Source: a virus. From it: a stretch of 41,499 nt of DNA. How positions within the stretch are numbered: position 1 is the first letter of the stretch; each line of letters begins with the position of its first letter. Both the position numbers and the translations under genes were made by a program. Positions 1 through 6,945 of the stretch are shown in pieces. Below the pieces are notes generated by a model. It did not search any database. It was not told the origin of the DNA and was given only the letters and a program-made list of their open reading frames with translations. The DNA is taken from the IMG/VR virus record IMGVR_UViG_3300008113_006810, positions 1-41,499 of that record; one strand, given 5' to 3'.

Positions 1-3
1 TAT

Positions 4-870
4 TTAAATTTTATTTTTTATTTGCTCAACTAAATCAAGAACTTCTGCTGACAAGTGTGTAGGAATTTGTATATTAACTCTTACATAAAGTTTTCCTACA
101 TTGCCTTTATTATCTTTCATACCTTCATTTTTTAATCCAAGAGTAGTTCCGGCTTGTATTCCAGGTGGAATGGTAACTTCAAGTCTTCTACCATCCAATG
201 TGACAAATGCTACACTTGTACCTGTAATTGCTGAAAAACAATCTACCATTACATCTCTTAATAAATTCATTCCTTCTCTAACAAATGCAGGATGTGGCAT
301 GACATTGATATTTACTAAAAGATCGCCAGGCGGAAGCCCAGCATTTGACCTATCACCCATGCCCTCATATCTGATAGTTACCCCATTGTCTACACCTTTA
401 GGGATTTCTATTTTAATAGACCTTACGTTATTACCAGGATAAGTTAATTCTAACTCTTTAGTAACCCCTGTATAAACTTCTTCTAAACTAACATTTAGAT
501 TAATATTAAGAGATTTATTTTTTCTAGGAGGTTGGTTACCCCATTGCGGGCCACCAAAGTTAAATCCAAATCCTCTTAAAATATCATCCATGTGCGGATG
601 ACCACCAAAATGGAATTCAAAAGGACTACCGCTACTATGGAAATGCTGTCCCTGTCGTTGGTTTGGATTGAGTGGATCAATTCCTTGATCTACCATCATA
701 CGTTTGTCATTGTCGCTCAATATGTCGTGAGCTTCGTTTATTTCTTTAAATTTACCTTGGTCGCCCCCGCGGTCAGGGTGATGTTTCATAGCCATTTTTC
801 TAAAGGCTTTTTTTATATCATCCTGCGTTGCTGTTTTTGGTACGCCCAATATTCCATAATAATCTTTCAT
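4..870 (-). CDS. dnaJ: DnaJ/CbpA-type J-domain co-chaperone
   Basis: A class B Hsp40 of 288 residues. Such proteins deliver unfolded clients to Hsp70 (DnaK) and stimulate its ATPase. The N-terminal J domain (about residues 3-65) begins MKDYYGILGVPKTAT and holds the HPD tripeptide at 31-33. A Gly/Phe-rich linker follows (about 70-115), then two C-terminal beta domains, with CTD I starting at NLNVSLEEVYTG. There is no CxxCxGxG zinc finger, so it resembles CbpA more than canonical DnaJ. I chose the ATG at 870 over one six codons upstream because DnaJ proteins start at this point and because a consensus promoter puts its expected start site on this A. It is the last gene at the left edge and ends in TAA at 4-6. 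With the GroES-like protein at 9.4 kb it suggests that the phage tunes host folding. Confidence 0.93.
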   Translation of the reverse strand: MKDYYGILGVPKTATQDDIKKAFRKMAMKHHPDRGGDQGKFKEINEAHDILSDNDKRMMVDQGIDPLNPNQRQGQHFHSSGSPFEFHFGGHPHMDDILRGFGFNFGGPQWGNQPPRKNKSLNINLNVSLEEVYTGVTKELELTYPGNNVRSIKIEIPKGVDNGVTIRYEGMGDRSNAGLPPGDLLVNINVMPHPAFVREGMNLLRDVMVDCFSAITGTSVAFVTLDGRRLEVTIPPGIQAGTTLGLKNEGMKDNKGNVGKLYVRVNIQIPTHLSAEVLDLVEQIKNKI

Positions 871-876
871 AGCACT

Positions 877-905
877 ATTATATAACAAAGAAAGGCAACT
901 GTCAA
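877..905 (-). promoter_or_regulatory. Consensus sigma70 promoter for dnaJ
   Basis: On the minus strand the -35 box TTGACA lies at 905-900, a 17-base spacer follows, and the -10 box TATAAT lies at 882-877. All 12 box positions match the consensus. Six bases separate the -10 box from the ATG at 870, so the predicted first transcribed base is the A of the start codon. No ribosome-binding site fits in between. The -35 box is also the loop of a terminator-like hairpin. Confidence 0.88.
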
Positions 906-914
906 GCTGCCTTT
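891..914 (-). terminator. Terminator-like hairpin with -35 box as loop
   Basis: The minus-strand RNA folds as AAAGGCAGC, loop UUGACA, GUUGCCUUU: a 9-bp stem with one G-U pair and a hexaloop, followed by the U-rich CUUUGUU. It lies just after the stop of the gene at 934-1164, so it can end the lysis transcript. The loop is exactly the -35 element of the dnaJ promoter. Confidence 0.7.
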
Positions 915-933
915 TGAAAGTTAAAGAACATTG

Positions 934-1164
934 TTATGCTAATTGAGCAACTACATAGATAGCAGAAACTAACATAGTTTTCATTTCAATAGAACTTGAT
1001 TGCTCGGTAACTTCATCTAACCGTGTCAAGTCTCTCATTAATTCTTGATACTCATCTGCGCTAATTTCTTGTCTATTAACTTGCTCAGTTAACTGTAAAG
1101 CAATTCTTGCCCTCTCACCAATTGGACCATTGTCTTGTGATAATGTAATCAAATCATTAATCAT
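934..1164 (-). CDS. Small conserved-type phage protein, unknown function
   Basis: A 76-residue acidic, mostly helical protein with no motif I recognise. It is rich in Glu, Gln and Leu, and its last 15 residues (MLVSAIYVVAQLA region) are hydrophobic, possibly a short membrane-contacting helix. It is the last gene of the lysis-region operon. Its ATG follows directly on the stop of the lipoprotein gene upstream, with no gap, so it is probably translated by coupling. A terminator-like hairpin follows its stop. The position suggests an accessory role in lysis or the envelope, but that is inference. Confidence 0.7.
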   Translation of the reverse strand: MINDLITLSQDNGPIGERARIALQLTEQVNRQEISADEYQELMRDLTRLDEVTEQSSSIEMKTMLVSAIYVVAQLA

Positions 1165-1557
1165 TTAAAATCTCCCTAATATTGCCGTTGCGGCTTTTTC
1201 AGCTTGAACTTTCATGACTTTCTTTTTGATTTCACAATATGCATCTGAACCTTGTTTTTCAGCAGTACTGCGTTTGTAAAATTCATCTACAGTTTCTTGC
1301 ATTGGTTTAATCAATTTGAGAACATCATTTTGACGCCATCCTTTACTTACAGAATATAATTCAAACCAATCTAAATTATCTTTGATTTTTTTAGCTTGTG
1401 GAGCATGAACTTGTTTGCAATCTAGTTGCTCCACACTCTGTCTTACATCAATAATCTTAGCAGATTGATTTGGATCTGAAAAGCTAGGAATCATTTCCTT
1501 AACACTAGCACAGCCTGTTAAACTAACAATACTGATTGCAATAAGGAATTTTTTCAT
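1165..1557 (-). CDS. Predicted phage lipoprotein
   Basis: A 130-residue protein with a classic lipoprotein signal: MKKFLIAISIVSLTGCASV, with the lipobox LTGC placing the lipidated Cys at residue 16. The mature part is charged and helical, with two further Cys (about 48 and 108) that could form a disulfide in the periplasm. It probably sits in the outer membrane facing the periplasm. It lies downstream of the endolysin and spanin genes and overlaps the previous gene by four bases, so it belongs to the lysis operon. It could be an accessory lysis or superinfection-exclusion lipoprotein. I do not recognise a named family. Confidence 0.75.
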   Translation of the reverse strand: MKKFLIAISIVSLTGCASVKEMIPSFSDPNQSAKIIDVRQSVEQLDCKQVHAPQAKKIKDNLDWFELYSVSKGWRQNDVLKLIKPMQETVDEFYKRSTAEKQGSDAYCEIKKKVMKVQAEKAATAILGRF

Positions 1558-1802
1558 TTCTTAGCGGCGTCCTTTTTAGCTGGTTCAGCTTTTTTAGCTG
1601 GTTCAGCTTTTTTAACATCTTCAGGTTTTGTGCCTTCATGCTTTTTATGGATTTTTACGTTTTTACAAACTTCTTTTTCTTTTCCAGTTTTAGCATCTTT
1701 TTGCATTACACAAACTTTTTTAGTCTTAGGTGCTTCATCTGCGGCCTGCAATGGCATGGAAACCGCCAATGCTAGACCTGCTACAAATAATAAATGTTTC
1801 AT
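1554..1802 (-). CDS. Secreted small Lys/Ala/Pro-rich protein
   Basis: An 82-residue protein with a Sec signal peptide (MKHLLFVAGLALAVSMPLQA, probable cleavage after residue 20). A very basic mature part follows, ending in a low-complexity tail with AEPAKK units repeated in tandem. Two Cys (VCVMQ and EVCKN) lie in the mature region. A good ribosome site (AAGGAG) precedes the ATG. The likely location is the periplasm, where a polybasic tail could bind peptidoglycan, lipid or nucleic acid. The function is unknown. Its stop overlaps the start of the lipoprotein gene (ATGA type), so the two are co-translated. Confidence 0.72.
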   Translation of the reverse strand: MKHLLFVAGLALAVSMPLQAADEAPKTKKVCVMQKDAKTGKEKEVCKNVKIHKKHEGTKPEDVKKAEPAKKAEPAKKDAAKK

Positions 1803-1814
1803 AATACTCTCCTT

Positions 1815-2354
1815 TTAGAGTTCTGGTTGATCAGGCTGTACTGGCATTGGTTTTCCAGTACTGCTAGTCATTACTGATGTTGGGGCACTATACGTTGGAG
1901 CACTTGCTGGTTTAGGTGCGCTTCCAAAGCTGCCTCCGCCAAAGCTACTTGGGGTGCTTGGTGCTCCGAAACTTGGCGTAGCTGGTGCGCTGAAACTGCT
2001 TGGTGCTGCCGGAGGTACGCTAAAGCCTGCTGTTGGTGCTGGTGTTTGTGCTCCGCCATTATTTGCTCCTGCTAATTTTTCTTGTGTACGACCTAATGCC
2101 GCAATACCTAGTACAGCACCCATTGCGATGTGGAATAGTCCAGCACCTTGTAATGTCAATGGTTGCCACTGTGTCATCTGACCTACATGCATCACTGCTT
2201 GTAATGCTGACCACATTACTGGGAATAGTACAAAATCAAATGCACATACGCCCATGTATAGCCAGCCCATCATTGGACGCCATTTACTATTCATCCAATC
2301 TTCTTTTTTCTTTTCGCTATCACTCATTTTTTCATACTCTTCTGCTGTTGGCAT
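1815..2354 (-). CDS. Two-TM membrane protein, holin candidate
   Basis: A 179-residue protein. After a charged N-terminus it has a WRP-MMGWLYMG segment and a hydrophobic helix (about 27-52), then a second helix (about 68-88). The cytosolic or periplasmic tail is rich in Pro, Ser, Ala and Gly (about 95-170). The SKWRP...GW start to the first helix resembles phage holins of the GTA/3-TM type. It lies in the cassette with the endolysin and both spanins, and no other obvious holin is present, so holin is the best guess. The ribosome site is AGGAG, and a CTAAATAATT sequence (2380-2371, minus) just upstream could be a late promoter. The low-complexity tail is unusual for a holin. Confidence 0.6.
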   Translation of the reverse strand: MPTAEEYEKMSDSEKKKEDWMNSKWRPMMGWLYMGVCAFDFVLFPVMWSALQAVMHVGQMTQWQPLTLQGAGLFHIAMGAVLGIAALGRTQEKLAGANNGGAQTPAPTAGFSVPPAAPSSFSAPATPSFGAPSTPSSFGGGSFGSAPKPASAPTYSAPTSVMTSSTGKPMPVQPDQPEL

Positions 2355-2376
2355 AATCCGCTCCTAACTTAATTAT

Positions 2377-2940
2377 TTAGAACCAAAGGAATAAGCCATT
2401 TAGGCTTAAAACTAGTCCAATACCTGCTACTCCAAAACTTGCCCAAAACATGCCCATGCTAACTGCAAGAATACTTGCGGATAAAACTACAATGGCCAAT
2501 TGATAGGCTGTACTTGCATATCCAATCCATGGACTAGATTTTTTTGCTACTTCGCGATCGTGTTCCATCTTACGTGCATTGATGGCGATTTCTTTCTTAT
2601 CGCTGTCCATACGTTCTGCCTCTGCTTTAAACTCTTTCTTTAGAGCAGGATCGCTAGTTGTCTTGCTGGCAATCTCGTAACTAACTAAACGATTGTTCTT
2701 TGCTTGATACTGTGCCCAAGCATTGTTGGCACCTAGTGTATTGTTAAGAACTGTTGAACTTAACTTGCCGCCATACCAACTGTTGACTGCTAAAAATAAT
2801 GCAAATACGGAAATGACCATACCTGCTTTGTCTTTAATTTTTGCTTCACGCTCTGAACGTGATCCTACTGGAGGCTTTGGTGCATCCGGATCTTTTGGTT
2901 CTTTATTAATCATCTTTAAAATGGTATCATGTAATGCCAT
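2377..2940 (-). CDS. DUF4337-like membrane protein
   Basis: A 187-residue protein with one N-terminal membrane helix (about 40-57), a charged soluble middle and a hydrophobic C-terminal pair of helices (about 140-187). The helix end followed by GGKLSS..NNTLGANNAWAQYQAK resembles the DUF4337 family of bacterial and phage membrane proteins, whose biochemical role is unknown. It has a strong ribosome site (AAAGGAG). It lies between the o-spanin gene and the holin candidate, so a role in membrane permeabilisation or its timing is plausible but unproven. Confidence 0.65.
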   Translation of the reverse strand: MALHDTILKMINKEPKDPDAPKPPVGSRSEREAKIKDKAGMVISVFALFLAVNSWYGGKLSSTVLNNTLGANNAWAQYQAKNNRLVSYEIASKTTSDPALKKEFKAEAERMDSDKKEIAINARKMEHDREVAKKSSPWIGYASTAYQLAIVVLSASILAVSMGMFWASFGVAGIGLVLSLNGLFLWF

Positions 2941-2961
2941 CTGTCGCTCCTTTATATGCTA

Positions 2962-3225
2962 CTATTTAATTGAATCGTAAATTTTCTTGTTTTCCTGATA
3001 CCACTCGTTCCAAGCATCAACTTTAGATTTGCATTGATGATACTTGCTATAATTTTTCACTACAACTTCTAAAGTTTTGCTTAGTTGGGTAGTTCCTTCT
3101 GGAGTTTTTTCTAGATCAGGACATGCTTCTGCAAGTTCTGGCGGAACGGTAGGAAATTTTAATGTTACTGGAACTGTAGTAGAACAGCCGGTCAAAAATA
3201 CAAGCGAAACAAGCAAATATTTCAT
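2962..3225 (-). CDS. Rz1-like outer-membrane spanin (o-spanin)
   Basis: An 87-residue lipoprotein: MKYLLVSLVFLTGCSTT has a lipobox with the lipidated Cys at residue 14. A short Pro-rich stretch (PVTLKFPTVPPELAEACP) follows, then a helix ending in DAWNEWYQENKKIYDSIK. This layout is typical of T4-like marine phage o-spanins, which sit in the inner leaflet of the outer membrane and join the i-spanin to fuse inner and outer membranes at the last step of lysis. Its ATG overlaps the stop of the i-spanin gene (ATGA), as expected for a spanin pair. Cys at about 35 and 65 could make disulfides in the complex. Confidence 0.85.
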   Translation of the reverse strand: MKYLLVSLVFLTGCSTTVPVTLKFPTVPPELAEACPDLEKTPEGTTQLSKTLEVVVKNYSKYHQCKSKVDAWNEWYQENKKIYDSIK

Positions 3226-3704
3226 TTTGTTTCTCCTGAGGTGGTTTCTGATTTAGTTGGATCACTGGCTGCTTTGTTAAGAATATCAATAGCAACAGGA
3301 TCAACCTCGCACTTCGCATCAATTACTTTTTCTACTTCTTTGATTCGATCAATGTACTCAATTTCTTTTTGTTTAATAACTTTGGTTTTATATACAATTT
3401 TTTCTTGTATAACGGTATTAACTTGAGCACTTTTTTCTTCTGCTATTCTAATTTTTTCTTCAAGTTGCTTTACCTTATCTCTCCAGCTCATCTCTACTCC
3501 GTAGCCACCAAATAGATATGTACCAGCTAATAATACTATAATGCCGATTAATTCCGCTGGGAGTTTATATTGTCCCATCAATGGAATCCATTTAACTAAT
3601 TTGCTGGCTACGTATAATCCAGCACCAATGATCATCAAAATGTAAGTAATCCAAACAAAAATACTATCTGGAATTAAACTCAACATCCATTGAAATTGCC
3701 ACAT
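3222..3704 (-). CDS. i-spanin-like protein with two TM helices and a coiled coil
   Basis: A 160-residue protein from the ATG at 3704, which has a GGAG ribosome site; a longer reading starting 18 codons upstream lies inside the endolysin gene. Residues about 14-34 and 50-70 are membrane helices. Residues about 75-140 form a charged coiled coil, and a single Cys follows in DAKCEVDP. This is the inner-membrane partner of the o-spanin encoded immediately downstream. Typical Rz proteins have one membrane helix; this has a helical hairpin, so it may combine holin-like and spanin features. The start overlaps the end of the endolysin gene by a few bases. Confidence 0.75.
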   Translation of the reverse strand: MWQFQWMLSLIPDSIFVWITYILMIIGAGLYVASKLVKWIPLMGQYKLPAELIGIIVLLAGTYLFGGYGVEMSWRDKVKQLEEKIRIAEEKSAQVNTVIQEKIVYKTKVIKQKEIEYIDRIKEVEKVIDAKCEVDPVAIDILNKAASDPTKSETTSGETK

Positions 3705-3705
3705 C

Positions 3706-4344
3706 TTAGTGTGCTCCAAAAACGTGTAGTGCGTGATTGTAATGCTTGATACGGTCATCTAATCCAATGTAACCGCCGTTGATCTTTTTGGTCATTAATT
3801 TAATGTCGCCTGCATCTGCTTGAACATTTAAATTATTGGTTTCCCAAAACCAGCAAGCACTTTGTACTGCCCCTTCAAATGTCTGCAAATATTCTGCGGC
3901 CTCTTCAACTGGTATTTCTAAACTGGCAGCAAACCAAGTATAGTTGTCTTTACCTGTTAACTGAATTAACCCACGTCCGCAGTAACGATATCCGTCACCG
4001 CTGGCCTCGTCGCCGTTACCCATACGATTGCAATAAACACGATTAGCAATGGCTTCTTGTTTATTTGGCAAACTAGCGTAACGATTAGCTATTGCATCAT
4101 CTGGAAAATACTTAGGAAAAATTTTACGCAATGTTGCGGCTTTGTAATTTAAATTTTCTTTCAAAGCTCGAAATCCGCCACTCTCATGAGCGCATTGTGC
4201 TAGAAATGCTGCCACACGTTGTGGAGTATTAATTTCATATTCTGGTAAAATTTCGTCTAAAGCATGAAACCAGTGATCCAAATAAGGATTACCAGGAATA
4301 ATTTGTGCTAGTTGTTCTTTTTTAAAATCAAATGTAAAACTCAT
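3706..4344 (-). CDS. GH19 chitinase-like endolysin
   Basis: A 212-residue glycoside hydrolase of family 19, used by many phages as a lysozyme that cleaves peptidoglycan glycan strands. The catalytic Glu is in AHESGG (about residue 54). The family signature YRYCGRGLIQLTGKDNY (119-135) and the late TKKINGG..GLDDR motif are intact. There is no signal peptide, so it needs a holin to reach the cell wall. It is the first lysis gene of the cassette, followed directly by the spanin pair. Length and motifs fit a complete single-domain enzyme without a separate wall-binding domain. Confidence 0.92.
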   Translation of the reverse strand: MSFTFDFKKEQLAQIIPGNPYLDHWFHALDEILPEYEINTPQRVAAFLAQCAHESGGFRALKENLNYKAATLRKIFPKYFPDDAIANRYASLPNKQEAIANRVYCNRMGNGDEASGDGYRYCGRGLIQLTGKDNYTWFAASLEIPVEEAAEYLQTFEGAVQSACWFWETNNLNVQADAGDIKLMTKKINGGYIGLDDRIKHYNHALHVFGAH

Positions 4345-4353
4345 TTTTCGCCC

Positions 4354-5091
4354 TCATAGTGGTTTGACTAGTATTGACTGATCGTTTCTTCTAATCATAA
4401 AATTTTCACCTAATTTAATTACTTCGTAATTTTTAAAAATTTTACTTAAGAAAACAGTCTGAGCATTAGATTGCTCGTCTAGTTTAATATCAGCATTGCT
4501 CTCATTCATAACTGTTTTGTAATCACCAATGTTACGAACTTCAAATTTTAGCCCGTCAACGAACGGTCTATATATTGTCATAATGTTATTTTCAAAAACA
4601 ACATCATCATACAATACGTCACTTAAAAAATTTTTCACTTCTTCGTTTTTAGACTCTTGAAGAAACATCAAGTATGCTTCAGGACTTGATGGAATAGTTT
4701 CAGCAATTAACGCCATACTATATGGTTTGCCTTGCCATTCTTTATGATATCTAAAACGCCAATTATCAATGCCTGTTAATTTAGTTACTCCAGTGATAAT
4801 TTCCTCAATTCTTTCTGCAAGTTTTCGGTCACGTTCAATTTCAACAAATACACTATATTTGCCGTCTGCTTCTTCTCCGCTACTTATATCTGCATCTAAT
4901 ACAAAACCGTAACCTCTTTCAATAAATTCCATTAAATCTAAAGCAGGTAATCGATCCTTAACTTTGAAGCTTATTACAGAAACATCTTTATCCTCACCCA
5001 TTTTACTTTTATAGGTGTCAATTAAAAATGTATCATTAACAAAATGTTCTAGATCTTTGGCCTTTAAGCCTTCATTAAGTTGTTCAGGCAT
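4354..5091 (-). CDS. Unknown T4-like phage protein
   Basis: A 245-residue soluble protein with no recognised domain. The sequence alternates charged and hydrophobic segments (for example SVISFKVKDRLPALDLMEF and YSVFVEIERDRK), suggesting an alpha/beta fold with repeated ferredoxin-like halves. I chose the ATG at 5091 over an in-frame ATG six codons upstream, because GGAG lies about 10 bases before it. It overlaps the gene upstream by 8 bases, so both are co-translated. It lies just before the endolysin gene in what looks like a late operon, so it could be a virion or assembly protein. Confidence 0.75.
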   Translation of the reverse strand: MPEQLNEGLKAKDLEHFVNDTFLIDTYKSKMGEDKDVSVISFKVKDRLPALDLMEFIERGYGFVLDADISSGEEADGKYSVFVEIERDRKLAERIEEIITGVTKLTGIDNWRFRYHKEWQGKPYSMALIAETIPSSPEAYLMFLQESKNEEVKNFLSDVLYDDVVFENNIMTIYRPFVDGLKFEVRNIGDYKTVMNESNADIKLDEQSNAQTVFLSKIFKNYEVIKLGENFMIRRNDQSILVKPL

Positions 5092-5611
5092 TTGGCTGTA
5101 TCTCCGCATTTTGTTCTACATTTGCATCAGGCATTGCTTCTCCAACGGAGGATGATTGCATTCTCATATCATCTGCCATTTTATCATTTTCTTTTTTAAC
5201 GTAGCCTTGATAAATGTCTTGCATTAACTTTTTAGGCATTAATATTGTCACTATCCAAACAGCATGTTCGTCAATTTTTCCTTTTTTACTACCTGGACGA
5301 TAGTCATCAGGGCTTAACACCTTGCGTGGTTTCAATAGCTTGTCTTTTCTATAAAGTACTTTACAGTCGTAATCTAACAGACGCTTACCGCCGTCTGGAT
5401 TAGGCATTTTATCATGTGGCCACATAAAAGAGCATTCAACTGTATATCTATTGACAATTGGGCCTTCAACAAGTTCGCCATCTTCCCAGTTCTCAAAAAC
5501 ATACAAATCAAGCTCGTCCAGCACTCTCTCGAAATCTTTCAAGATGCTGATACTGCTGTTTGCCCCATAAACCTCTTTAGTATTCTTAATTACGTCAATG
5601 ATATCTAGCAT
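5084..5611 (-). CDS. Unknown T4-like phage protein
   Basis: A 175-residue protein, first gene of the minus-strand lysis-side operon. Motif-like pieces include YTVECSFMWPHDKMPNPDGG and LLDYDCKVLYRKDKL. The C-terminal tail is Gln/Asn/Ala-rich and looks disordered. No family is recognised. GAGG precedes the ATG at useful spacing, and a CTAAATAT sequence about 17 bases upstream is a candidate late promoter. It is divergent from phoH and probably functions with the gene that overlaps its 3' end. Confidence 0.72.
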   Translation of the reverse strand: MLDIIDVIKNTKEVYGANSSISILKDFERVLDELDLYVFENWEDGELVEGPIVNRYTVECSFMWPHDKMPNPDGGKRLLDYDCKVLYRKDKLLKPRKVLSPDDYRPGSKKGKIDEHAVWIVTILMPKKLMQDIYQGYVKKENDKMADDMRMQSSSVGEAMPDANVEQNAEIQPNA

Positions 5612-5627
5612 TTTTTAGTCCTCGATA

Positions 5628-5635
5628 ATATTTAG
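5628..5635 (-). promoter_or_regulatory. Candidate T4-type late promoter (CTAAATAT)
   Basis: CTAAATAT on the minus strand, about 17 bases before the ATG at 5611, resembles the TATAAATA late promoter read by gp55-programmed polymerase in T4-like phages. There is no good -35 box, as expected for late promoters. The sequence is short and AT-rich, so a chance match is possible. Confidence 0.35.
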
Positions 5636-5681
5636 CAAAAAATTTGGGTATATGAGCTAGGTTTTTTTCAACCCCCTTAAA

Positions 5682-5687
5682 TATAAT
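5682..5687 (+). promoter_or_regulatory. Possible -10 box for phoH
   Basis: TATAAT lies 30 bases before the phoH start codon. No TTGACA-like -35 box is at the right distance, unlike the five strong promoters on the minus strand. It may be a middle promoter that needs a phage activator, or a weak site. Confidence 0.35.
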
Positions 5688-5717
5688 TGCAGGTCGCGAT
5701 TTACAAGGAGGTGTTCA

Positions 5718-6443
5718 TTGTCAAGAGCGAAACAGCGTGAACGTAATAGTTCACAAAACAGCAATCTCATTGAGATTAAAAAATTTCAGCACAAAAAACG
5801 TCAGGTTCATATAGTTCCTCGCAACTTATCGCAGGAAACTTACCTAGAACTGCTCAAAAATCCACGAAAATATATAGTATTTGCTATCGGTCCTGCGGGA
5901 ACGGGCAAAACTCTATTGGGTGTGCAAATGGCTATTAAATCATTGCAAGAAGGAACTGTCGAAAAGATAGTTATAACACGCCCAGCAGTTAGTGTTGACG
6001 AAGAGCATGGATTCTTACCTGGAACGTTAAATGAAAAAATGGCTCCATGGACTAGGCCCATTTTTGATGTCTTTGAAGAACATTATACTCCGCAAGAAAT
6101 TGCGGGAATGATGGAAGACGGAATCTTGGAGATCAGCCCATTAGCCTATATGAGAGGGAGGACTTTTAAAAACAGTTTTATTATTGCTGACGAAATGCAA
6201 AACGCAACGCCAAGTCAAATGAAGATGTTACTCACTAGACTTGGGGAAAATAGCAAAATGGCGGTCACTGGCGACCTGCAACAAGCCGACCGTCCTACAG
6301 CTAACGGCCTAGTTGACTTTATTGAAAAATACAAATCTACTAACACCCATAGAGCCGTAGATTTAGTTGAATTTAATGTTAAGGATATCGAAAGGCATGA
6401 TGCTGTAAAAGAAATACTAGCACTTTACGGAGACACGTTATAA
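5718..6443 (+). CDS. phoH: PhoH-like ATPase
   Basis: A 241-residue P-loop NTPase of the PhoH family, very common in marine phages. The Walker A motif GPAGTGKT is at 58-65 and Walker B (FIIADEMQN) at about 154-162, followed by NATPSQMKMLLTRLG and the GDLQQADRP sensor region. The basic N-terminus (about 1-30) is low in order. PhoH proteins are linked to phosphate starvation or RNA metabolism, but the phage role is not settled. The start is TTG at 5718, supported by a perfect AAGGAGG seven bases upstream. It is one of only three plus-strand genes and ends in a bidirectional terminator. Confidence 0.93.
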   Translation: MSRAKQRERNSSQNSNLIEIKKFQHKKRQVHIVPRNLSQETYLELLKNPRKYIVFAIGPAGTGKTLLGVQMAIKSLQEGTVEKIVITRPAVSVDEEHGFLPGTLNEKMAPWTRPIFDVFEEHYTPQEIAGMMEDGILEISPLAYMRGRTFKNSFIIADEMQNATPSQMKMLLTRLGENSKMAVTGDLQQADRPTANGLVDFIEKYKSTNTHRAVDLVEFNVKDIERHDAVKEILALYGDTL

Positions 6444-6467
6444 GAAAAGGGGCATTGCCCCTTTTCT
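6443..6467. terminator. Bidirectional terminator between phoH and DUF2452-like gene
   Basis: A hairpin AGAAAAGGGGC, loop ATT, GCCCCTTTTCT with an 11-bp stem sits between two convergent genes. The A/T ends of the stem give a U tract in both directions, so it can stop phoH transcripts and the minus-strand clamp-loader operon. Confidence 0.85.
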
Positions 6468-6945
6468 ATTCTTTAACGTTGCCTTCTTCGTCTACTTCTA
6501 ACCAAGTGTGGTCTCCCATATATTTTACACGAGTTTGATAGACATAATCTTCAGGAGCACCTGTACTCCAATCTTTTGGTCCGTTATGAGTCAATAACGT
6601 TTTCTTTTTTCTAGCATCCCATACCAGCCAATAGCATTGTCCCATTACCACTTGAAATTGATACTCAGCGGCATGTACTGCATCAGTAACATCTAATCTT
6701 CTTTTAATAGACTCTGCTTGTTTTTGTAAAACTGTAACTAGTTCCATAATTCTGTTATACTCTTGCTGAGCATACATCCTAGCATGATTTATCATTATAT
6801 CTTTTTGTTTAGATACAGGTATTAAATCAAAATTAGGAGCACCAACTTCTGTAGGATAAGGAGTTACATTGCGATTAAAAAAGGGGACAAGTGTATCCCC
6901 TATTTTTGAATCATAACTATCTTTTCCTTTGGCCGAATTACTCAT
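6466..6945 (-). CDS. DUF2452-like protein
   Basis: A 159-residue protein. PTEVGAPNFDLIPVSKQKD near the N-terminus, a helical middle (NRIMELVTVLQKQAESIKRR) and EYQFQVVMGQCYWL then GPKDW toward the end resemble DUF2452, found in bacteria and phages with no known activity. I start it at 6945, where ATG overlaps the ferredoxin stop (TAATG); an in-frame ATG 14 codons upstream would lie well inside the ferredoxin gene. It is the last gene of the operon and stops at the bidirectional terminator. The family assignment is from memory and moderately certain. Confidence 0.65.
   Translation of the reverse strand: MSNSAKGKDSYDSKIGDTLVPFFNRNVTPYPTEVGAPNFDLIPVSKQKDIMINHARMYAQQEYNRIMELVTVLQKQAESIKRRLDVTDAVHAAEYQFQVVMGQCYWLVWDARKKKTLLTHNGPKDWSTGAPEDYVYQTRVKYMGDHTWLEVDEEGNVKE

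Noticed and set aside
1554-1802. Possible homology between the Lys-Ala-Pro tails of the 82-residue secreted protein and the H1-like protein
   Set aside because: Both are low-complexity; the rest of the two proteins shows no similarity and one has a signal peptide.
5612-5717. tRNA or small RNA in the divergent region before phoH
   Set aside because: No cloverleaf or strong stem was found; the region is explained by promoters and ribosome sites.
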